A DNA stretch of 64,000 nucleotides, taken from Azospirillum brasilense (GTDB taxonomy: Bacteria > Pseudomonadota > Alphaproteobacteria > Azospirillales > Azospirillaceae). The stretch's first letter is position 1; each line of letters begins with the position of its first letter. Location of the stretch: contig NZ_VITI01000009.1 in assembly GCF_007827795.1 (NCBI RefSeq), positions 124,001-188,000 on the forward strand, given 5' to 3'. Of the stretch, positions 29,377-37,688 are shown one piece after another. The notes below the pieces were generated by a model that was not told the origin of the DNA, did no database searches, and was given only the letters and a program-made list of their open reading frames with translations. The translations under genes and the position numbers were made by a program.

Positions 29377-30265
29377 AATCCGGCTCCTCTCCGGGAATTG
29401 GATCTGGCATCGGGTCCGGATGGCGGGTGTGCTCGCGGGCGAAGATGAACAGCCCGGAACCGACCACGATGACGATGCCGACCAGCGACAGCAGGTCAGG
29501 CCACTCGTCGAAGAAGACCGCCCCGATGACCAGCGCCCACAGGATCTGGCTGTACTGGGCCGCCCCCACCCGATCCGCCGGGGCGAAGGCGGCGGCCAGG
29601 GTGAACAGGGCCTGGGCGGCGAAGGTCGTGGTGGCGAATCCCACCGTCAGAATCCATTGCTCCCGCGTCGGCCACTCGAAGCCGGGGATCATCAGCAGGC
29701 CGGACGCGACGGCGGTCGACAGGAACACCGTCCCGATCAGGGTGAAGCGCTTCTCGGAATGCCCGATCATCCGCCCGGTGATGACCACGACGGCCGAGCT
29801 GAAGGCGCAGCCGAGCGCCGCGAAATGGCCGGGCAGCAGTTCGCGGAAGCCGGGGCGAGCGACGATCAGCACGCCGATGAAAGCCGCCCCGATGGCCAGC
29901 CGCCGACGCCAGCGCACCGGCTCCTTCAGCGCGAAAATCGACAGCAGCGTCACCAGGCTGGGCATCAGGAAGATCATCGCGAAGGCTTCCGCGAAGGGAA
30001 GGCTTCGGAACGACATGACGCTGAGCGGGGTGGAGGCCGCCACGAAGATCAGCCGAACCGACATCAGCCACGGCCGGTTCCAGCGCAGCAGGTCGCCGAC
30101 CCGGTCGCCCTTGGTCATGAAGACGGGAGAGAGCAGCAGCGGCAGGATGTAGGCGAAGAAAGTGACCTCGAAGGGGTCCAGCCCATGCCCGATCGCCTTC
30201 ACCAGCGCATCGCCCCAGGCGAAGAAGGCGAAAGCCAGGAACGCGAACAGAATGCCCTTCATCAT
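29312..30265 (-). CDS. EamA/DMT family transporter
   Basis: A 317-residue, roughly ten-helix drug/metabolite transporter with two EamA repeats, exemplified by ILFAFLAFAFFAWGDALVKAIG at the N-terminus and SQILWALVIGAVFFDEWPDLLSLVGIVIVVGSGLFI at the end of the second repeat. The substrate cannot be inferred. It has an unusual C-terminal tail rich in Pro, Asp and Glu (PDPMPDPIPGEEPD onward) that lies in the region overlapping the aminotransferase gene, so the tail's sequence is constrained by both genes. Two start codons are adjacent (30265 and 30262). Confidence 0.88.
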   Translation of the reverse strand: MMKGILFAFLAFAFFAWGDALVKAIGHGLDPFEVTFFAYILPLLLSPVFMTKGDRVGDLLRWNRPWLMSVRLIFVAASTPLSVMSFRSLPFAEAFAMIFLMPSLVTLLSIFALKEPVRWRRRLAIGAAFIGVLIVARPGFRELLPGHFAALGCAFSSAVVVITGRMIGHSEKRFTLIGTVFLSTAVASGLLMIPGFEWPTREQWILTVGFATTTFAAQALFTLAAAFAPADRVGAAQYSQILWALVIGAVFFDEWPDLLSLVGIVIVVGSGLFIFAREHTRHPDPMPDPIPGEEPDFSSESLPEPRPEPGFRPPARP

Positions 30266-30317
30266 GGCGTCGGTGTCCCGGCGTTCGGAGCGGCGTGGAG
30301 CGGACCCGGGCGGGGGG

Positions 30318-30959
30318 TCACTCGTTGATCGGAATGTGTGGGGCCGAGGTCCGCGGCAGCCAGCCGAGGAGACGGGGATCGCGGATTTCGCGGGTCACAT
30401 GGCGGTAGGGCACGAACCCCATGGACTGATAGAGCGGCAGCGCCTTCGGATGGTCGAAGGTGCAGGTGTTGACGAGAAGGCGCGCCGTCCCGCCCTGCCA
30501 GGCCAGCCGGATCGCCGTGTCGAGCAGCCAGGGGCCGAGTTTCAGGCCGATGAAATCCGGGATCAGCCCAAAGTAGGCCAGGTCGGTGTCGTCCTCCCGC
30601 CGGTCGATCTCGGCGTAGCCGGCGGGCGTGCCGTTGACATAAAGAACCCAGATCTCGACCCGCGGATCGGTGACGACGCGCCCCAACTCCGGCATCGGCA
30701 TGCGCCGCCGCTCGTGCCACAGCCAGGGCTCGCCCACGGTGTCGTAGAGATAGCGGTAGTAGGAGGCGGTCGGCGGGTTGGCCCGCACCAGCGCCACGTC
30801 ACCCACCGGCCGGGGCAGGGGCGCGTGGGCCGGCGGGGCCGTCATCTCCAGATAGGTGACGATGACGGACAAGCAGCCGAGCGGCACCGGCGCCGCGATC
30901 CGGGAGGGCGACAGGGACGTCCGGGGAGGCGGAGTCAGGGAGAATCGGTCTTCAGCCAT
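30318..30959 (-). CDS. GNAT family N-acetyltransferase
   Basis: 213 residues with a GNAT acyltransferase core: VWVLYVNGTPAGYAEIDRR for strands 2-4, LGPWLLDTAIRLAW in the acetyl-CoA-binding region, and VNTCTFDHPKALPLYQSMGFVPY, the C-terminal motif B. The acceptor is unknown. The first about 30 residues look unlike the family and overlap the preceding acetyltransferase gene by 25 bp; translation might begin lower, for instance around LSVIVTYLEM (TTG). The two GNAT genes and the sulfurtransferase form a run on the minus strand. Confidence 0.82.
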   Translation of the reverse strand: MAEDRFSLTPPPRTSLSPSRIAAPVPLGCLSVIVTYLEMTAPPAHAPLPRPVGDVALVRANPPTASYYRYLYDTVGEPWLWHERRRMPMPELGRVVTDPRVEIWVLYVNGTPAGYAEIDRREDDTDLAYFGLIPDFIGLKLGPWLLDTAIRLAWQGGTARLLVNTCTFDHPKALPLYQSMGFVPYRHVTREIRDPRLLGWLPRTSAPHIPINE

Positions 30960-31357
30960 TTCTGCATCACGGTAACGGGACCGGTGGCATAGCCCAGCCG
31001 CTCATAGAACGCCACCACGGCGTGGTTCGTCGCGCGCACCATGAGTTGCGCCTTGGGCATGCCGGCCTCCACCAGCCAGCCCTCCGCCGCCCGGACCATC
31101 GCACGGCCATGGCCATTCCCGCGGCAGGCGGGATCGACCGCCAGATAGTAGAACCAGCCGCGGTGCCCGTCATGACCGACCATGACGGAGGCCACGGTCC
31201 GCTCTGCCGCGCGGCCGATCAGGATCGTGGCGTTCGGCTTCGACACGGCGAGCGCGATGTCGGCCACCGGGTCGTTCCACGGCACGACGAGGTTGCAGGC
31301 GGTCCACAGAGCCACCACGTCGTCGCGGTCCGCCGCCTCGTAATGACGGATGCTCAT
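30935..31357 (-). CDS. GNAT family acetyltransferase (YpeA-like)
   Basis: A 140-residue GNAT protein. The start MSIRHYEAADRDDVVALWTACNLVVPWNDP and the core WFYYLAVDPACRGNGHGRAMVRAAEGWL (Q/RxxGxG/A acetyl-CoA motif) match YpeA-type acetyltransferases. The end FYERLGYATGPVTVMQKWL is typical. The start at 31357 lies 8 bp after the sulfurtransferase stop; longer frames run back into that gene. A GTG at 31369 is an alternative. Substrate not known. Confidence 0.9.
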   Translation of the reverse strand: MSIRHYEAADRDDVVALWTACNLVVPWNDPVADIALAVSKPNATILIGRAAERTVASVMVGHDGHRGWFYYLAVDPACRGNGHGRAMVRAAEGWLVEAGMPKAQLMVRATNHAVVAFYERLGYATGPVTVMQKWLKTDSP

Positions 31358-31365
31358 CGCGTCGC

Positions 31366-32268
31366 TCACCGAGTCACCGGTTCGGTTTTCTGGGGTCCAG
31401 TCTCCAGCGGCAGATCGCTGCGCAGCCCCCATTCCGCCCAGGACCCGTCATAAACGGCCACGTCCTCCTTGCCGGCCGCGGCCAGCCCGAGCGCCAGCAC
31501 GCAGGCGGTCACGCCGCTGCCGCAGGAAGCGACGATGGGACGCTCCAGATCGAGTCCGGCGCCCTTCGCCCGTTCCGCGATGGACTCGGGCGGCAGCAGG
31601 GTCTTGCTCTCCGCGTCGATCAGCTCCGTGTAGGGCAGGTTCAGGCTGCCGGGAATGCGCCCGCTGCGGCGGCCCGGCCAGGGCTCGACGATGGCGCCTT
31701 CGTAGCGGTTGGCGCCACGGGCGTCCACCACCTGATCCGCCCGCGAGTCGATGTTGGCGAGGACATCGTCGGCCCGGCGCAGCAGACCGGGCCGCAGCGC
31801 TGCCGTGAACTCCGCCGGCGCCGGATCGGCCGGACCGGATTCCAGAGGCCGGCCCTCCGCGATCCATTTCGGCAGGCCTCCGTCCAGGACGGCGACGCGG
31901 CCATGCCCGAACAGGCGGAACATCCACCAGACACGCGCGGCGGCGGTGGCCATGCCGGCGCTGTCATAGACGATCACCGTGTCGCCGCTGCCGACGCCGA
32001 GCGCCCCGACCTTGGCGGCGAAGGTCGCCTCGTCCGGCACCATGTGCGGCAGGGGGTGGGTGTTCGGCTGCGCCACCTCGTCGATGTCGACGCGCACGGC
32101 GCCGGGAATGTGCCGCTCCAGGAACTCGGCGCGCGGGTCGCGGTCGGAGCCGGGCATGAACCAGGAAGCGTCGAGGACGCGCAGGCCCGGCTGGTGCAGC
32201 CGTTCCGCCAACCAGCCCGTCGGAACGATCGGGCCGGGGAGGGTGAGCGTGGTGTGCGACTCGGTCAT
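31366..32268 (-). CDS. sseA: 3-mercaptopyruvate sulfurtransferase
   Basis: A 300-residue tandem-rhodanese enzyme. The inactive N-terminal domain contains VLDASWFMPGSDRDPRAEFLERHIPGA; the catalytic domain carries the loop CGSGVTA with Cys249. CG[S/T]GVT is the mercaptopyruvate-type loop (thiosulfate enzymes have CRxGx[R/T]). It transfers sulfur from 3-mercaptopyruvate to thiol or cyanide acceptors. Its neighbour cysteine synthase, with AlaX between, suggests a loose cysteine/sulfur group. Confidence 0.93.
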   Translation of the reverse strand: MTESHTTLTLPGPIVPTGWLAERLHQPGLRVLDASWFMPGSDRDPRAEFLERHIPGAVRVDIDEVAQPNTHPLPHMVPDEATFAAKVGALGVGSGDTVIVYDSAGMATAAARVWWMFRLFGHGRVAVLDGGLPKWIAEGRPLESGPADPAPAEFTAALRPGLLRRADDVLANIDSRADQVVDARGANRYEGAIVEPWPGRRSGRIPGSLNLPYTELIDAESKTLLPPESIAERAKGAGLDLERPIVASCGSGVTACVLALGLAAAGKEDVAVYDGSWAEWGLRSDLPLETGPQKTEPVTR

Positions 32269-32283
32269 GAAATATCTCCCCGT

Positions 32284-32991
32284 TCAATCACGCAGCGCGA
32301 CGATCACGCGCCGGTTCTGCTTGCCCTTGTTCTCGATCTTCACGACGTCGAGCCCGCCGATCTCGCCCAGCCGCTTCACATGGGTGCCGCCGCAGGGCTG
32401 ACGGTCCACCCCGGCGATGTCCACCAGCCGGACGCGGCCGTAGCCGCGTGGCGGCTTGACCGTCAGGGTGCGGATCAGGTCGGGGTTGGCGTCCAGCTCC
32501 GCGTCGGTGATCCACAGCGAGCCGACCGGCGTGTCCGCGGCGACCAGCCGGTTCAGGGCCGCCGCGATGGCCTCCTTGTCGAGCCCTTCGGTCGGCACGT
32601 TGAAATCGACCCGGCTGCGCTCCGCCCCGACCTGGGCGCCGGTGATCGAGGCGCCGGGAAGCACCGCGCAGACGAGATGCAGCGCCGTGTGCATCCGCAT
32701 GTGGCGATGCCGGCGGTCCCAATCGATCTCCGCCTCCACCGGGGTGCCGGGGGCGGGCAGGGCCGCGCCGGGCTCGGGCACGTGGATGACGTCGTCCGGC
32801 CCGTCGCCCTTCACCGTGTCCACGATGCGCAGCGTGGCGCCGGCGACGCGCAGCAGCCCGGTGTCGCCGGGCTGGCCGCCGCCGTTGGGGTAGAAGACCG
32901 TCCGGTCCAATCGGATGCCCCGCTCGTCCGCGACGGTCACGGTGGCGGCGCAGGAGGTGGCGTAGGCGTCCTCGCGGAAGATCAGCTCCAT
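32284..32991 (-). CDS. alaX: Alanyl-tRNA editing protein AlaX
   Basis: A free-standing 235-residue editing domain related to the C-terminal part of alanyl-tRNA synthetase. It hydrolyses Ser- or Gly-tRNA-Ala. The zinc-site motifs are HTALH (His101, His105) and QPCGGTHVK (Cys200, His204), and TVFYPNGGGQPGDTG is the conserved glycine-rich loop. The start at 32991 begins the conserved MELIFREDAY; a longer frame overlaps the cysteine synthase. Spacing to the sulfurtransferase is 15 bp, suggesting co-transcription. Confidence 0.92.
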   Translation of the reverse strand: MELIFREDAYATSCAATVTVADERGIRLDRTVFYPNGGGQPGDTGLLRVAGATLRIVDTVKGDGPDDVIHVPEPGAALPAPGTPVEAEIDWDRRHRHMRMHTALHLVCAVLPGASITGAQVGAERSRVDFNVPTEGLDKEAIAAALNRLVAADTPVGSLWITDAELDANPDLIRTLTVKPPRGYGRVRLVDIAGVDRQPCGGTHVKRLGEIGGLDVVKIENKGKQNRRVIVALRD

Positions 32992-33007
32992 GGAACCTCG
33001 GGTGCGT

Positions 33008-34012
33008 TTACGAATCCAGCCAATCGGGCACCGGCAAATTCTTCTCACGCAGGAAGGCCGGATTGAAGAGCTTCGATTGGTAGCGCTGCCCGCCGTCGCA
33101 GAGAATCGTCACGATGGTGTGGCCCGGCCCCATCTCCCTGGCGATGCGGATGGCCGCCGCCACGTTGATTCCGCTGGAACCGCCCAGAACGAGACCCTGC
33201 GACTTGATCAGGTCGAAGATGATCGGCAGGGCCTCCTCGTCGGTAATCTGCAGCGCCTGATCGACCGGAGCGCCCTCCAGGTTGGCGGTGATGCGGCCCT
33301 GACCGATGCCTTCGGTGATCGAACTGCCCTCGGCCTTCAGTGTCCCATGGGCGTAGTGATGGTAGAGGGAGGCACCCATCGGGTCGGCCAGAACGATGCG
33401 GACGTCCGGGTTGCGCCACTTCAGAGCCAGCCCGACGCCGGCCAGCGTGCCGCCGCTGCCCACCGCGCAGGTGAAGGCGTCGATCCGCCCCTCGGTCTGG
33501 GTCCAGATTTCCGGACCGGTGGTCAGGCGATGGCCTTCGCGGTTCGCCACATTGTCGAACTGGTTGGCCCAGACGGCGCCGTTCGGCTCGGTCTTCGCCA
33601 GTTCCTCGGCCAGACGGCCCGAGTAACGGACGTAGTTGTCGGGGTTGGAGTAGGGCACCGCCGGCACCAGACGAAGGTCCGCGCCGACCAGGCGCAGCAT
33701 GTCCTTCTTCTCCTGGCTCTGCGTCTCCGGCATCACGATCACGGTGCGGTAGCCGAGCGCGTTGCCGACCAGCGCCAGCCCGATGCCGGTGTTGCCCGCC
33801 GTGCCCTCCACAATGGTGCCGCCGGGGCGCAGCAGGCCCCGGCGCTCGGCGTCGCGGACGATGGCGAGCGCCGCGCGGTCCTTCACCGAGCCGCCGGGGT
33901 TGAGGAACTCCGCCTTGCCCAGGATCTCGCATCCCGTGGCCTTCGACGGCCCTTCCAGCCGAATCAGCGGCGTGTTGCCGATGGAGCCGATGAAGCCGGT
34001 GCGGATGTCCAC
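33008..34012 (-). CDS. cysK: Cysteine synthase A (O-acetylserine sulfhydrylase)
   Basis: A 334-residue PLP beta-replacing enzyme. Lys44 in LNPGGSVKDRAA forms the Schiff base, VEGTAGNTGIGLAL is the substrate loop, and GLVLGGSSGINVAAA lies near the C-terminus. It makes cysteine from O-acetylserine and sulfide. The start is a GTG at 34012, set by GGGAG eight bases upstream and by the family N-terminus (GFIGSIGNTPLIRL); an upstream ATG at 34156 would add 48 non-homologous residues. The C-terminal region is a little longer than in CysK of enterics, as in some alphaproteobacterial homologues. Confidence 0.92.
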   Translation of the reverse strand: MDIRTGFIGSIGNTPLIRLEGPSKATGCEILGKAEFLNPGGSVKDRAALAIVRDAERRGLLRPGGTIVEGTAGNTGIGLALVGNALGYRTVIVMPETQSQEKKDMLRLVGADLRLVPAVPYSNPDNYVRYSGRLAEELAKTEPNGAVWANQFDNVANREGHRLTTGPEIWTQTEGRIDAFTCAVGSGGTLAGVGLALKWRNPDVRIVLADPMGASLYHHYAHGTLKAEGSSITEGIGQGRITANLEGAPVDQALQITDEEALPIIFDLIKSQGLVLGGSSGINVAAAIRIAREMGPGHTIVTILCDGGQRYQSKLFNPAFLREKNLPVPDWLDS

Positions 34013-34140
34013 GGACTGTCTCCCGAATCGAATGATGAGCCGGGCAACACTATCGGATTGCGCACCAGGGAATTCAAGGTCGGCTTGTGAAATGCAGCAT
34101 TGAACGAAGTTTCTTCGTTCTTTCCGGTTTCCGATCCCCT

Positions 34141-34749
34141 CTATTTTCCATCCCATTTGGCGCGCAGCCGGTCGCGGTTCCGCGCGAACCAGCCGAGCGC
34201 GATGATGGCGATGGAGTTGTTCAGTCGGTTCTCGTCGAGCAGCCGGATCGCCTCGTCCGCCGGGACGACCATGATGCGGATGTCCTCGTGCTCATCCGCG
34301 CAGCCGCCCGTCGCGGCGAGGCCCCGGCTGTCCACCCGCCCGCAAAAGACGGTGACATGCTCGTCGTAGGCACCCGGGCTGGGGTAGTAGTCGCAGATCA
34401 TCTCGATGTCCTGGACGGTGCAGCCGGCCTCCTCCATGGCCTCGCGCCGCGCCACCTGTTCCGGCGTCTCGCCTTCGTCCAGAAGGCCGGCGACGATTTC
34501 CGTGAGCCACCCCCGCCCGCCGGCCGAAGCCGAGCCGACCCGGAACTGTTCGATCAGCACCACGCTGTCCCGCTCCGCATCGTAGAGCAGCACGCCAACG
34601 GCTTCGCCGCGCACGCAAACCTCCCGCGGCGGCAGGACGCCGGTCCAGGAACCGTCGAACTTCTTGTGGCGCAGGCGGTAGACGTCGACCTTGAGATAGC
34701 CGTTGTAGGCCCTCTTCTTCTCTTGGACCTCGATGTCCGGATGATCCAC
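34141..34749 (-). CDS. ADP-ribose pyrophosphatase (Nudix hydrolase, NudF-like)
   Basis: A 202-residue Nudix protein of the TIGR00052/NudF type. The Nudix box is complete: GLLDEGETPEQVARREAMEEAG. N-terminal KVDVYRLRHKKFDGSWTGVLPPREVCVRGEAVGVLLYD is characteristic of ADP-ribose and nucleoside-diphosphate-sugar hydrolases. The start is a GTG at 34749 with AAGGAG eight bases upstream; an ATG at 34788 lies upstream of that ribosome-binding site and is not preferred. Substrate is inferred from family. Confidence 0.9.
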   Translation of the reverse strand: MDHPDIEVQEKKRAYNGYLKVDVYRLRHKKFDGSWTGVLPPREVCVRGEAVGVLLYDAERDSVVLIEQFRVGSASAGGRGWLTEIVAGLLDEGETPEQVARREAMEEAGCTVQDIEMICDYYPSPGAYDEHVTVFCGRVDSRGLAATGGCADEHEDIRIMVVPADEAIRLLDENRLNNSIAIIALGWFARNRDRLRAKWDGK

Positions 34750-34836
34750 GGGCGGGACTCCTTGGCTTGCGATGCGTTCACGGTCCAAGGATGTAGCGCA
34801 TCCGCCCGTCCGGAGCGAGGCGACCGGGGAACTCCC

Positions 34837-35859
34837 TCAGAAGGTCGGGTTCAGTTTCAGCGTGCTGTAGCGGTCGGCGGACGGGACGGCGACCGGTTCC
34901 AGCTTGGGGCCGCGCAGCAGTTCCAGCGGCACGGTGACGCCGGCGGGACCGAGATCCCAGACCTTGCGGTAGAAGTCCGCCAATCCCTTCGGCCGCTGGC
35001 CGGCGACCCCGACGATCATGTCGCCCGGTCGGATTCCCACGGTCGCCGCGGGGCTCTGCGGGGTGACCCGCTCGACCATCAGGCGGCCCTGCTCCTCGCG
35101 CAGCGTGACGCCCAGCCATGGCCGCGCCGGCTCCTGTCGTCGCCCGAACGCCAGCAGATCGGCCAGGATCGGCTTCAGTGCGGAGACCGGAACGAACATG
35201 TTGCCGGGAATCCCGCCATGGGCCGGCACCGCGTCACGCACGATCAGCGAGCCGATCCCGACCAGCTCGCCCTTACGGTCGATCAGGGCGGCGCCGTTGA
35301 AGCCCATGATCGGCGGCGTGGTGAAGATCGCTTCGTCCAGCAGATACTCCCAATAGCCGGCGAACTCGCGTTTCGCGGCGATCAGCACCGGCTGCACCCC
35401 GGTGGACCCCTGCCGGGTGAGCACCATGGCGCGCTCCCCCTCCTTGATCGCGTCGGAGTCGCCAAGCCGGACGGGGGCGGCGCTGAAACCCATGCCGGCG
35501 CGCAGCAGCCCGAATCCGCTGGCCTGATCGTACGCCACGAATTCCGCGGGATAGCCGCGCCCCTCGCCGGTGGTGACCTGAAGCTGGGACGCCTCCAGAA
35601 TCGTGTAGCCGATGGTGAGGATCAGTCCGGACCCGTCGATGACGACGCCGGTTCCCTCGCGCTCCGTGCCAAGCGAGCGGGCGCTCTGGCTGTCGGGCAG
35701 AATGGTGGCGGAGATCCGGACCAGGGCACCCGCCAGCTTCGCCGCGTCGAGCTGGTCCGCCCGCGCGGCGTGGGCGGGAAGGATCACGGAAAGGAAGGCT
35801 GCAAGGCAGGTCGTTGAGAGGGTCAACGTCCAGGAGATGCGGCGCCAGCGACCCGTCAT
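34837..35859 (-). CDS. HtrA-like protein with PDZ domain, catalytic triad lost
   Basis: A 340-residue exported protein: signal peptide about 1-35, a trypsin-like HtrA fold about 40-225, one PDZ domain about 245-320 (PWLGVTLREEQGRLMVERVTPQSPAATVGIRPGDMIVGVAGQ). Aligned to DegP/DegQ motifs, the catalytic His is Tyr85 (LTIGYTI for LTNNHVV), the Asp is Gly115 (DQASGFGLL) and the Ser is Asn188 (GFNGAAL for GNSGGPL). All three triad positions are therefore substituted, so it is probably a non-proteolytic binding protein. The start is supported by a strong GGGAGGG before the ATG. A longer frame to 36168 is spurious. Confidence 0.85.
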   Translation of the reverse strand: MTGRWRRISWTLTLSTTCLAAFLSVILPAHAARADQLDAAKLAGALVRISATILPDSQSARSLGTEREGTGVVIDGSGLILTIGYTILEASQLQVTTGEGRGYPAEFVAYDQASGFGLLRAGMGFSAAPVRLGDSDAIKEGERAMVLTRQGSTGVQPVLIAAKREFAGYWEYLLDEAIFTTPPIMGFNGAALIDRKGELVGIGSLIVRDAVPAHGGIPGNMFVPVSALKPILADLLAFGRRQEPARPWLGVTLREEQGRLMVERVTPQSPAATVGIRPGDMIVGVAGQRPKGLADFYRKVWDLGPAGVTVPLELLRGPKLEPVAVPSADRYSTLKLNPTF

Positions 35860-36049
35860 GCTTCCCTCCCTTGCCGGAGTCGAGTCGGGCGGGACGCCGG
35901 ATTGCTCGATCCCCGAATTAAACATGAGCGTCAGGGCGCTTGCATCAAGGGGTTCTCTGATTCGACGGAGGCGCACCTGTCCGGTGCGTGAAACCTCCAC
36001 CCGCCGACAAACGTTACCCGCGTCAACGACACCACGAAGGACGGCGCCG

Positions 36050-36226
36050 ATGCCCATCAACAACGAACATGAACTCGAACAGGCGGTGGCGGAGTTCCAA
36101 CGTCTCGCCGACGAGCCCGCCGGTTCGTCCGGCGAGCGCCGGAAGCTCGAACTGGATGCGGAGATCAAGGCCTTCTACGCCCAGCACTCCGACGACATGC
36201 GCAAAGGCAAGCCGCGGCACGAGTGA
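36050..36226 (+). CDS. Small acidic/charged protein, unknown (58 aa)
   Basis: A 58-residue protein, highly charged and probably all-helical (HELEQAVAEFQRLADEP and RRKLELDAEIKAFYAQH). AAGGACGG lies upstream of the ATG. No cysteine, membrane segment or known motif is present. It is transcribed divergently from the HtrA-like gene across 190 bp. The composition and codon choice look like a genuine gene; I do not recognise a family. Confidence 0.65.
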   Translation: MPINNEHELEQAVAEFQRLADEPAGSSGERRKLELDAEIKAFYAQHSDDMRKGKPRHE

Positions 36227-36357
36227 CGCACCGCCGCCGACACCGGCGCGCATTTCTTCATCGACGCGGAGGGGGCGGCTGGCCGACACTGCCGCCGCTC
36301 CCGGAACGGATTGCCGTTCCGGGGCGCCGTCGTTGAAGGAAGGAGCGCGTCCCCACG

Positions 36358-36597
36358 ATGAAGCGAATCGACAATTGCTACACTTGCCTGTTCTGGGAAG
36401 GGCAGGGCATCCGCCAGAGGGGACCGAAGGGACTGTGCCGCCGCTTTCCGCCGCAGGTGACCCCGCGCGACACGGAAGGGCGCTTTCCGATCACCCTGTC
36501 CACCGACTGGTGCGGCGAATGGAAACGCGACATTGGCGACCCTGCCGGCGAGGCCGCAGACAACCGCCTGATCTACGACGACCCACAATCTCGATAG
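36358..36597 (+). CDS. Small four-cysteine protein, unknown (79 aa)
   Basis: 79 residues with four cysteines: Cys7 and Cys10 (CYTCLFW), Cys27 (GLCRRFPP) and Cys52 (TDWCGEW). The pattern CxxC-x16-C-x24-C suggests a zinc or iron-sulfur site. Short proteins with CxxCxFW, CRRxPP and DWCGEW occur as uncharacterised proteins in proteobacteria and phages, as far as I recall. GGAAGGAG lies about 12 bp upstream. No neighbour indicates a role. Confidence 0.75.
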   Translation: MKRIDNCYTCLFWEGQGIRQRGPKGLCRRFPPQVTPRDTEGRFPITLSTDWCGEWKRDIGDPAGEAADNRLIYDDPQSR

Positions 36598-36660
36598 ACA
36601 TCCGCATTGGATGGCCCGCCCGGTCATCGGGCTATCAGGCATCCGATTCAGCCGGGCATT

Positions 36661-36891
36661 TTAGCGGGGCATCGGTGTGACCACCATGGACCGCTGGTTT
36701 TCCGGCAGCACGGCCTCGCCGCGGACCAGCATCCGGTGCCAATCGACGCCCAGCAGGGCGATGGCCACCACCATGGCCAGGGCGACGATCGCCACCGCGG
36801 CGACCCAGCCACCGTCTTCCTGCCGGCCATCGGGCCGAGGGGGCACACCCTTGGGCGTGAAGGGTCGAAAACTGAGGGGGAGAATGGACAT
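36661..36891 (-). CDS. Small single-pass membrane protein, unknown (76 aa)
   Basis: 76 residues: a polar, proline-rich N-terminus (about 1-28), one membrane helix (about 29-48, WVAAVAIVALAMVVAIALLG), then a short basic tail. GGAGGCGACCC precedes the ATG, a good ribosome-binding site. No motif recognised. It lies on the opposite strand to the four-cysteine gene, converging on it. Confidence 0.65.
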   Translation of the reverse strand: MSILPLSFRPFTPKGVPPRPDGRQEDGGWVAAVAIVALAMVVAIALLGVDWHRMLVRGEAVLPENQRSMVVTPMPR

Positions 36892-37061
36892 GGGTCGCCT
36901 CCACCGCTGAACAGGCGCAATCCCGACTCGGATGGGTGTACCGTGGAATTGTAACGCCGGAAGTGCTGCGGCGGCATCAAGCCTTCGGTCGGAACGCTCG
37001 TTCCTTCGGATGATGCCGGAAGCGGTGGCGGTGAAAGGATACTACGAATGACCGCTATGAG

Positions 37062-37093
37062 AAAAGGCCGAGCCCGCGAGGACTCGGCCTTTT
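37062..37093 (-). terminator. Terminator after tRNA-Asn
   Basis: An 11-bp perfect stem (37062-37072 with 37083-37093) whose arms end in a run of A or T, so it works as an intrinsic terminator in either direction. It lies 9 bp beyond the 3' end of tRNA-Asn on the minus strand. Confidence 0.85.
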
Positions 37094-37101
37094 CATCGAA
37101 G

Positions 37102-37177
37102 TGGCTCCCGGTGCTGGACTCGAACCAGCGACACGCGGATTAACAGTCCGCTGCTCTACCGACTGAGCTAACCGGGA
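37102..37177 (-). tRNA. tRNA-Asn (GUU)
   Basis: Minus-strand cloverleaf: acceptor TCCCGGT with ACCGGGA, anticodon loop CTGTTAA (anticodon GTT), T-arm loop TTCGAGT, encoded CCA at 37104-37102. Followed by a terminator. Confidence 0.97.
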
Positions 37178-37397
37178 TCAGTCTGACCGGCCTTTGCGAG
37201 GCGCAACGTCCGGCGTGGGCGGCTATATAGCGGACCCTCTGACGCTTGCCAAGTCTTTTGATGGCAAAAAATCGACGGCTGGGGCAGGGCGGATGGCGGC
37301 GCCGACGCGACGCGAAAACGCGAAAACGCACCGGCCTGTAGTGGCGCGATGCTCATCGAACGCTTTGATTTTTCTGATGTCTCAGCCGTATCAAGGA

Positions 37398-37471
37398 TGG
37401 AGGCACGGGCGGGAATCGAACCCACGTACACGGATTTGCAGTCCGCTGCATCACCACTCTGCCACCGCGCC
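37398..37471 (-). tRNA. tRNA-Cys (GCA)
   Basis: Minus-strand cloverleaf: acceptor GGCGCGG, anticodon loop CTGCAAA (anticodon GCA), T-arm loop TTCGATT, encoded CCA at 37400-37398. It lies 220 bp upstream of tRNA-Asn on the same strand, with no gene between them. Confidence 0.97.
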
Positions 37472-37688
37472 ATCCTTGCGTCCGGCACCCCCTAGCGGGA
37501 GCGCCGCGGCGTGGGAGCGGACGTATACTGCTGTTCACTGGGGTGGTCAAGCGCCTTCGTGGCGTATTTCGATCATCCGGTGCGGCGTTGTGTTCGTGAG
37601 ACTTTGAAGATATATACGCGACGAGGCAGCGAGGCCGCGTACCACGGCTTGGCGCCGCGCTCCGTCCACCAGATTGTAAGCGACCGCC

